From positions 1 through 64,000 of the forward strand of contig JAFXSM010000016.1 in NCBI GenBank assembly GCA_017525605.1: DNA of 64,000 nucleotides. The letters run 5' to 3'. The notes beneath the pieces were generated by a model. It had not been told where the DNA came from. It was given only the letters and a program-made list of their open reading frames with translations, and did not search any database. A program made the position numbers and the translations under genes. Positions 61,101-64,000 of this stretch are shown in pieces. This stretch comes from Treponema sp. (lineage in GTDB: Bacteria > Spirochaetota > Spirochaetia > Treponematales > Treponemataceae). How positions within the stretch are numbered: the stretch's first letter is position 1; each line of letters opens with the position of its first letter.

Positions 61101-64000
61101 CTCGTGTATGAATATTCGTTTTTGTTTACGAGGAAAGTAGACCACGAAGGCTTAACAGTATCGATTACTGTCGAAACTGTGTCGAGTTTTGTCGTCCTGT
61201 TCGCTTTGTCGGTCACGGCAAGGTCGAACGTCCACTTTCCGTTGTTCGTGCTGCCGCTAACGACTTTTATCTCGAACGTGCCGTTTTTCACCTGACCGAG
61301 AAGATTTGCAGATGCTGGTGTGTATGTAAACGTGTAGCCGTTGCTGCCGGACTCGACCGCAGTTCCGTCTTTCTTTGCGGTGCATTCAAGCTTGTCGAGC
61401 GCGTAAGAGTCGCTGCAAGTTCCGGTTATCGTGAGAGTCTCGCCCTCTTTCACATAAGAAGGAACAGCCGAAGTCAAGCTGATTTCCGGCACACTGAAAT
61501 CGAGCGTGAGTCCTTCGTGTCCAGAATGCACACAAACGTTTCCAGCCGCATCGACTGCACGGCCTCGTAGACCAACGCCCTGCCCAAGCCCTTTTCCTTC
61601 CGTCATAGGAACTGAGATTGTCCATGAGCTTTCCGCTGTTGATTTAGTAACGCCGTCAACAGTTCTCCATTCGCTCCAGTCTTCGCTGTAATTAGCTCCG
61701 CCTTCATGCTTCGGATAAACCTGATATTGCAGAATCGACGTTCCAGAAGTCGAGTCGCTCCACTTTCCTGAAAGCAGATATTTGTGGACTGTTTTTCCGC
61801 TCGTGTCGATTTCCGTCGAATGGTTTACGTTTTCCTCGGTGATGATTTTTTTGACATTGAGGGCATCATTGTCCGTCGTGTCGTTCGAAACTATGAGTGT
61901 CGGAGGAACTGTATCGCGGATTACGGAAACGGAAGTATTCGAACTATTTCCTGCCGCGTCCGAAATTACAATTTGGTGGGTATAAGTTCCGTCTGTCGTT
62001 TTTCCAGAGAAAGTCCATTTAGAGCCAGTAACGACCGCAGAAGTTCCGTCAACTTTGACAGTAGCAGTTCTAGAAGCCTCTGTAATCGTTCCGCCAATGG
62101 AATATGAATCACCAGATGAGTAATAAGTTATGTTTCCGAAAATGACATCGTTATCTTCCAATATCAAATTTCCGGCTTCATCCTTGTTGCCAGTCACAGA
62201 GCTTAAGAGAGTATTTGCAGGTTGTTTTAGACCAGTTCCTTCCAAAGTGGTTGTAGGAGCAACTGTATCAAGAGAAATTTGAAGCAAAGAAGAATCTGGA
62301 TTTTCATCTGGAACGGAAACATTTCCAGCCTCATCTTTCACCGCAAAATAGACTTTTTTGAATTCAGTTCCGTCAGAACTTCCGTATGTTCCAATTTCTA
62401 CATTCGCGGTGAAAGTGTATTCGCCCTTCGACGTGGTTGCGGCAACAGCTGCCCTCTCCCAGCCTGTCGAATCCATGTTGTAAATCGTCCTTCCGAATGA
62501 GTCAGTGACAGTTTCTGGATTGTTGCCGTCCGAAACGATTTTGTAATACACGTCCTTGATTCCGCTAGTCGCTTCGCCGTCGGAGATAGTGCCTTTTACG
62601 GTGTAGACATCTTTGTTCGTCACGACCGAGCGGACTGTTGGAGCAACCGAAACAGAATCAAGTTCCGTTATGGCAAATCGTGGCGGCGTTATGTCAACGA
62701 CGAACGCGCGAGAAGAAGCCGCAGTCTGCCCGTAGCTGTCTGTCGCGGTGTATTCGAGCTTGTAGCCGCCGTTCGCATCCGACGGAAGCATCACGGTGTC
62801 AGTCCAGATGTATTCTCCGAGTGTGTTTGGCGAAGCCAAAGTTGAAATGTCGCTTCCGACCTGAGTTCCGCCAGTTCCGTTTGAAATAGGTGTCGCATTT
62901 TCGCCCGAAACAGAATAGAGCGTTCCCGAGACTTTCACGTTAGGCTTTTTCACGAAACCTTCGACATCGACTTTGCGGCTCTGGAAGCTTCCGGCTGTCG
63001 GAGAAGAAATTTCGATATTCGGCGCGCCTGAATCTACAGCGACAAAGAACGGCCCTGCAGTATTTTTCGCGTACTCGGAAGATGTGTCTTCGAAATATTC
63101 ATCGAACGCCTCGACTTTTATCTGATACTTTCCTTCTGAGTCCGGAAGCGTGTAGCTCTTATCGACGATAGTCTTTCCGCCAGTGACATTTTCAGAAGCA
63201 ACTTCAGTGCCGTCTGCATTAAGAACGTGGATTTTGAAATTTTTCACGGAGTCGTCATCGGAAACTGTGACCTGAAGCTTGTTGTTGTTCGTCGTTCCGA
63301 AAAGGTTCGTTCCGACTTGGATTTCTTCCGGGTTCGTTATGCTCTCGTCCGCATTGCCGAATTTGATTTTCGGCTTGTCAGTCTCCTGATAAATCAGAAA
63401 GTCGTTTCCGCCGTTGTATTCTGCAGACGAATAACTTGCAAAGTTGTTGACTTTGTCAATCGCCGTGAAAACTACGCGGATTTTTATCGGAGCGTCATTT
63501 GCAATCGCACCTGAACGCAACATTCCTTCCGTCACTTTCGTCGTATCGAACACCACGTCAATCGAGTTCGAAGGGTCAAGCTCGCCGTCGTAATAGCCGT
63601 CCGAGTCTTCATACATGACATCGAGAATCGAATATTTATAAGAACCGTCGCTGTTTTTCTCGGAGAAATCAGCATTCAAATTATGAGATGCCAGAACATC
63701 GTATTTGACGGTCTTCAAGTTCTGCTCGACGATTGAGCCCATGATTCTGATTGAGCCGTTGATGTACACGTTGCCGCTGCCGTCAAAGTCCGAGCCTGAA
63801 ACTGTCGGCGTAATCGTCGTGATTTTGACATCAGGAGGAGTGACATCGAGCTGAACCATCGAGGAAGCAGTGACATCGTGGCCGGAAGAAGAAGAGCCGT
63901 AGACATCGAGCGTGTATTTCGTCGCGCCCGTCGCGTCAGAACTGAATCCGCTGATTTTTGAAGGGTCGAATTCCCATGTGAAGACATCGACTCCGCTATC
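52136..64000 (-). CDS. Giant exported Ig-repeat protein with C-terminal propeller (5' end outside the window)
   Basis: At least 3954 codons are open from the window edge to the stop, so the protein is larger still. Most of it is a chain of Ig-like/Big-type domains (~95-110 residues each) with linkers such as VDTLPPTVKLTAP, IDKTPPYVQTYSI and VQLDVTPPDVKIT, and with GNxSxxTxxxV-like strand ends. The last ~550 residues change to a propeller-like fold (VYLAYYDSINDEVRFNW, VAVDAAGGIHIAAYDSTNGD, VPYISYYASSAA) and end in GYIETAQMK. Unlike the 2072-residue protein at 12040, there is no C-terminal barrel, so anchoring must lie in the missing N-terminus or in partners. Surface location and adhesion are inference. 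Composition changes along the gene: about 52200-53630 is visibly AT-richer than the parts around it. Confidence 0.85.
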   Translation of the reverse strand, partial: DSGVDVFTWEFDPSKISGFSSDATGATKYTLDVYGSSSSGHDVTASSMVQLDVTPPDVKITTITPTVSGSDFDGSGNVYINGSIRIMGSIVEQNLKTVKYDVLASHNLNADFSEKNSDGSYKYSILDVMYEDSDGYYDGELDPSNSIDVVFDTTKVTEGMLRSGAIANDAPIKIRVVFTAIDKVNNFASYSSAEYNGGNDFLIYQETDKPKIKFGNADESITNPEEIQVGTNLFGTTNNNKLQVTVSDDDSVKNFKIHVLNADGTEVASENVTGGKTIVDKSYTLPDSEGKYQIKVEAFDEYFEDTSSEYAKNTAGPFFVAVDSGAPNIEISSPTAGSFQSRKVDVEGFVKKPNVKVSGTLYSVSGENATPISNGTGGTQVGSDISTLASPNTLGEYIWTDTVMLPSDANGGYKLEYTATDSYGQTAASSRAFVVDITPPRFAITELDSVSVAPTVRSVVTNKDVYTVKGTISDGEATSGIKDVYYKIVSDGNNPETVTDSFGRTIYNMDSTGWERAAVAATTSKGEYTFTANVEIGTYGSSDGTEFKKVYFAVKDEAGNVSVPDENPDSSLLQISLDTVAPTTTLEGTGLKQPANTLLSSVTGNKDEAGNLILEDNDVIFGNITYYSSGDSYSIGGTITEASRTATVKVDGTSAVVTGSKWTFSGKTTDGTYTHQIVISDAAGNSSNTSVSVIRDTVPPTLIVSNDTTDNDALNVKKIITEENVNHSTEIDTSGKTVHKYLLSGKWSDSTSGTSILQYQVYPKHEGGANYSEDWSEWRTVDGVTKSTAESSWTISVPMTEGKGLGQGVGLRGRAVDAAGNVCVHSGHEGLTLDFSVPEISLTSAVPSYVKEGETLTITGTCSDSYALDKLECTAKKDGTAVESGSNGYTFTYTPASANLLGQVKNGTFEIKVVSGSTNNGKWTFDLAVTDKANRTTKLDTVSTVIDTVKPSWSTFLVNKNEYSYTSETEHSWYKSSALPFAGTLSEEGSGIREIVYSVIQAGSGGTATYSKSFATTKDDDGTESFSVNLGEFISNVSGGNAIPNDVYMKAIDYAGNESDEQVFHIYIDAEEPSLLCDRSGNVYSDLETAISVTGTMDDDASGVRSVKLTISDTATGSSFTPIIIDATLDSDSEWHAEITKDYVLSKLEDGHIYAVKAAVTDKAENSSSSTIFRIHIDKTPPYVQTYSISNSYSKYKVHSAGNDEYFVHNSNTFKDAGGNVVEDDRNIFTISGVAMDSSSGVEKVEFTLTNTEDSSKKITRTAESSIFNFDDIDLTDWEGGAVGKFVITDGAGNQGDKYNGETEEFEIKLSFDNDAPKGIHAIDGTGKDIFLRVGDNDNDEVETLTDNDKKVGGKYSVDTYGNEQTIKLRGTIFDGIGGSGVSMIYYKVIPSGNTTQDQAHLKVISDKFLEEYEIDTENTGYFKPNKTESKRVFYTPLSGGKVYDADGHDVVFSDSDSVFSGFAKNFVTTDPKNYATITTNYDNVFSGFDVGVNYVVLVAVDNVGNAALDSVNVVEPSGKTRYYNYSLNVDTESPDAKAFGETTKYAMATGTVVIEGEASDDASGIKSVAIKVNDKQIKEDVNATDGSGTRTVTEYGTLIVGEQTTETDEDGTTKKKKAWRVELDAEKVFAGDNGTKTVYAIVTDKAGKGNKSTVSVANVIVDTLPPTVKLTAPKDADSEVSEIQINGTIKLEGTISDENVLPETAITGIKYKMIKAADGTVVSNSTWTDLTLYQPAKEADGDNPATDEVKGIKLSGSYTFTVTDFDTTTLDDGCTYQLCAVGVDAAGNSKESDPVTVIVSQDSDRPKVKINNLTPYGDSFILMYGTNAQVTGIVSDDDSESENVVKEFYMTEYPVTATKNTDGTYSVIETLSNGTTRTAVNKVLSSSWNTSTGEFTFEPSDKDDGQKHFYILVIDNNDNVFYTTATKAGATAGTTVSDTLALPKVTVTKKKIGAAEPTLAEKERLNGTVFTYSSDGKNPTVELAEGLPYATETSPVATDDKNAAFALSTNTTPTTNATLNSSFKVGGVDRRYVKFYFTANDASGIAGMTVEFKDDKGVSLEKLATAANIGSVDTGCTANGTFVESNDKNSNATWTTDFIDLASFKDSSGNDFAGQISVSVTPYDKAGLAGNGSCNFYVDNQPPKIEKIEPKTDSEVSGAVEISGNSGDNGVAGASNIQWIVPNTTQVTTYNSKADDEKAEYLEGLSWNGGVSSLEKESTVTSWKFVFDGNYDEESSKPDEFKFNAGNPSFNVYDSADFAGDNITADGIYTLPIWFRAADALGNVAYETSYKYKHNPDADKPKLEFSYPTKENYKSATEKFAVLGGTIRVTGSAIIPSGKTTVNSIYYQIADSAAKYTGTADASAANTDSYKAKNTYGLTVVSVYDIINKMRGTSYSKNSTLSDDLIKGLGFKTKAEIDDWWGIEATGTASWNFKLNEDGKLNPSTGTNDITLRACGVNAEGKFGAWTSGDNEIAIHIDKSAPVITASVNKYGDGKTALGARPTAEPTSSLPYDADMYLKGCWTLVATLLDESGLSGTTPYSVMKGDSSLAAGTGYFVEENVSKEFTNSDGTTTTKTGVRLYIPIPKDLDSAEITVNASDTDHTSTQKFTFKIDETAPTLDKLIGNGLGFDETEADKKFKSIEDSNYRFTISGSSYDLMSGVKNIVFYYMRKNGTTGTIGTDVVMDPMIWSDEQASKVTMDSTIKAIPFTQGDDTYYLYAKSYSGSATTDTFTSGIAYDAHVRKGGLVYIDGVLRTITKLESNTVTFTPALSESKSSVSADFPIAQVIDNSASEKVESYSGAKITFESGDDGDGMPESFSKSSSTWTWDAAIRSNNMPDGPVSLVILAFDNAGNVAERIINTKITNNAPRIAKVFLGTDLNGDENYTNSSSIEELVEYDILGAEGNEQSAYELDFTATNPGKNNTTTPKYKNGIFTIKSGLAVVPEFVGGNGEIAMVVDSAATTKAAVEKSADNTLIAKTSIGTVVTETNEDNETVNTVSKSFTGTVSGILKGSDASNIMYSYVIDKNKIGGDSDSKGISFTFWDTTEETEQGKTSQNAVLYVKNFKVSQNDSTPPTVVVNPFFWIGEGEDKNSLYGGLSANGHVELEDDWKNATGYDASKAEYDADPKVSGKIRFTGTAYDNFRLSSISIKYDFIDEKKVATYEKVSDEMKWVVPETTIESDGYVFRIVDTAFDSKGNAVTHGYYEDDAYFAQKGHKVYWTLDLDTEKISSKAKNDVSLTVTATDAAGKTTNVASVTAPVVDSATNVRSVTDGTTNYPIYQMDVVPYIAGVKTGLSSLKKGNSSVYDRTALGHYPFSSTETIFVYGFNLEGGTLYDSASTPASAILTPANASGQKWYSTSAKPSGSVYSAGSISAFTSGEVYVLNGEENAKVKSLNNLNNNGAYGKAYETAPTVNSTGSVYKDGKFYNRQPNGDSNNKLTDDVVLDVWQIDPTAVRSKVGGITQPVMAIDPVRDNIGFAFINGTAYFSMPRGTNQKNVDSNSYEYWIGGLDEWNSISLAYDVNGYSYATAAGGDLNASKNGVDIFRFTTSRWDGKGTLSTDGYKDLNNQFGLEYIGEREYFYDESQSKWVDFTNFSKSRIKSPSMATVASASDKSTVYLAYYDSINDEVRFNWGIIKNKKDDSDDEGMFGTHYGTGRTSQAYSIGGTSLIAGQTVDKAISTTPAYASSPVTTEDGTAVYGGEYVSIAAIPNDGDSDDAVVAVWWDGTHHKMLYSYNKTPKSITKGKYKQKDTKWSAPVELFQQDVGEYCKVAVDAAGGIHIAAYDSTNGDVWYAYLQEYDSPSSAKVGCLDSNGFIGSELNIDVALVDDKAVPYISYYASSAAKPKIARWVGGNLTEVSSVSGAENEAFTSNWEVSYVPTSSKLIVDHINVGVWKDSSGVIKQSKTGEKTFAPGAGATVNSSGTVWGNGTVNPVLGYATKSGSLGYIETAQMK
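52142..52168. repeat. 27-bp direct repeat, copy 2
   Basis: Identical to 51206-51232. Lies at the extreme 3' end of the giant Ig-repeat gene, where it encodes the last residues LGYIETAQM before K and the stop. Confidence 0.8.

Noticed and set aside
1-64000. tRNA, rRNA, CRISPR arrays or prophage genes
   Set aside because: None was seen in any intergenic stretch; the only mobile DNA is the IS3-type end, the dispersed repeats and the Rpn remnant.

Overview
The window looks like the chromosome of a host-associated Treponema (Spirochaetota). Reasons: many solitary extracellular solute-binding proteins and lipoproteins, very large secreted Ig-repeat proteins, a threonyl-tRNA synthetase without the N-terminal TGS domain, and core genes with a GC-moderate codon style (many TTC, GAC, AAG, CTC). 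The genus is an inference; there is no rRNA gene to confirm it.

Layout. (1) 1-1150: right end of an IS150-type IS3 element, then a native family 3 amino-acid binding protein with a dyad over its promoter. (2) About 1151-10390: a clearly AT-richer defence island, all on the minus strand. It holds a decayed GmrSD/DUF262-type restriction gene, a 1363-residue STAND NTPase with an N-terminal PD-(D/E)XK nuclease (Avs-like) coupled to an HsdS gene, a dispersed-repeat insertion, an hsdM stump, and an intact rloA-rloB (AbiL-like ATPase plus Toprim) pair with its own promoter and palindrome. (3) 10393-18258: an NYN/LOTUS RNase-like gene, a small AT-rich cassette between duplicated terminators, and a 2072-residue Ig-repeat protein ending in an outer-membrane barrel. 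(4) 18451-22326: a lipoprotein binding protein, a tandem pair of ~160-bp structured repeats, a secreted protein and a C39-like/small acidic pair. (5) 22401-36650: housekeeping and envelope genes: thrS, an OppA-like protein, mraY, an SH3 lipoprotein, an ABC-F ATPase, and an SPFH / zinc-ribbon / TPM membrane-stress trio, then an M20 peptidase followed by a third ~160-bp repeat. (6) 36899-49079, minus strand: small lipoprotein, asnB, ohrR-trxA, a glutamine synthetase with an ANTAR regulator, an SGNH esterase, glmS, mnmE and a DUF4015 lipoprotein. (7) 49172-64000: a membrane-anchored binding protein, a broken Rpn-type nuclease, a GNAT pair, and the 3' part (at least 3954 codons) of a giant Ig/propeller secreted protein that runs off the window.

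Working together: asnB, the glutamine synthetase with its ANTAR partner, and glmS form a glutamine-centred neighbourhood; ohrR and trxA look like one thiol-stress operon; mraY and glmS serve peptidoglycan. The island combines at least three kinds of anti-phage module, two of them still intact. The most unusual items are the ~160-bp terminal-inverted-repeat elements placed right behind stop codons, whose internal arms differ between subtypes yet stay self-complementary, and the tight hsdS/STAND-nuclease coupling without a functional hsdM.
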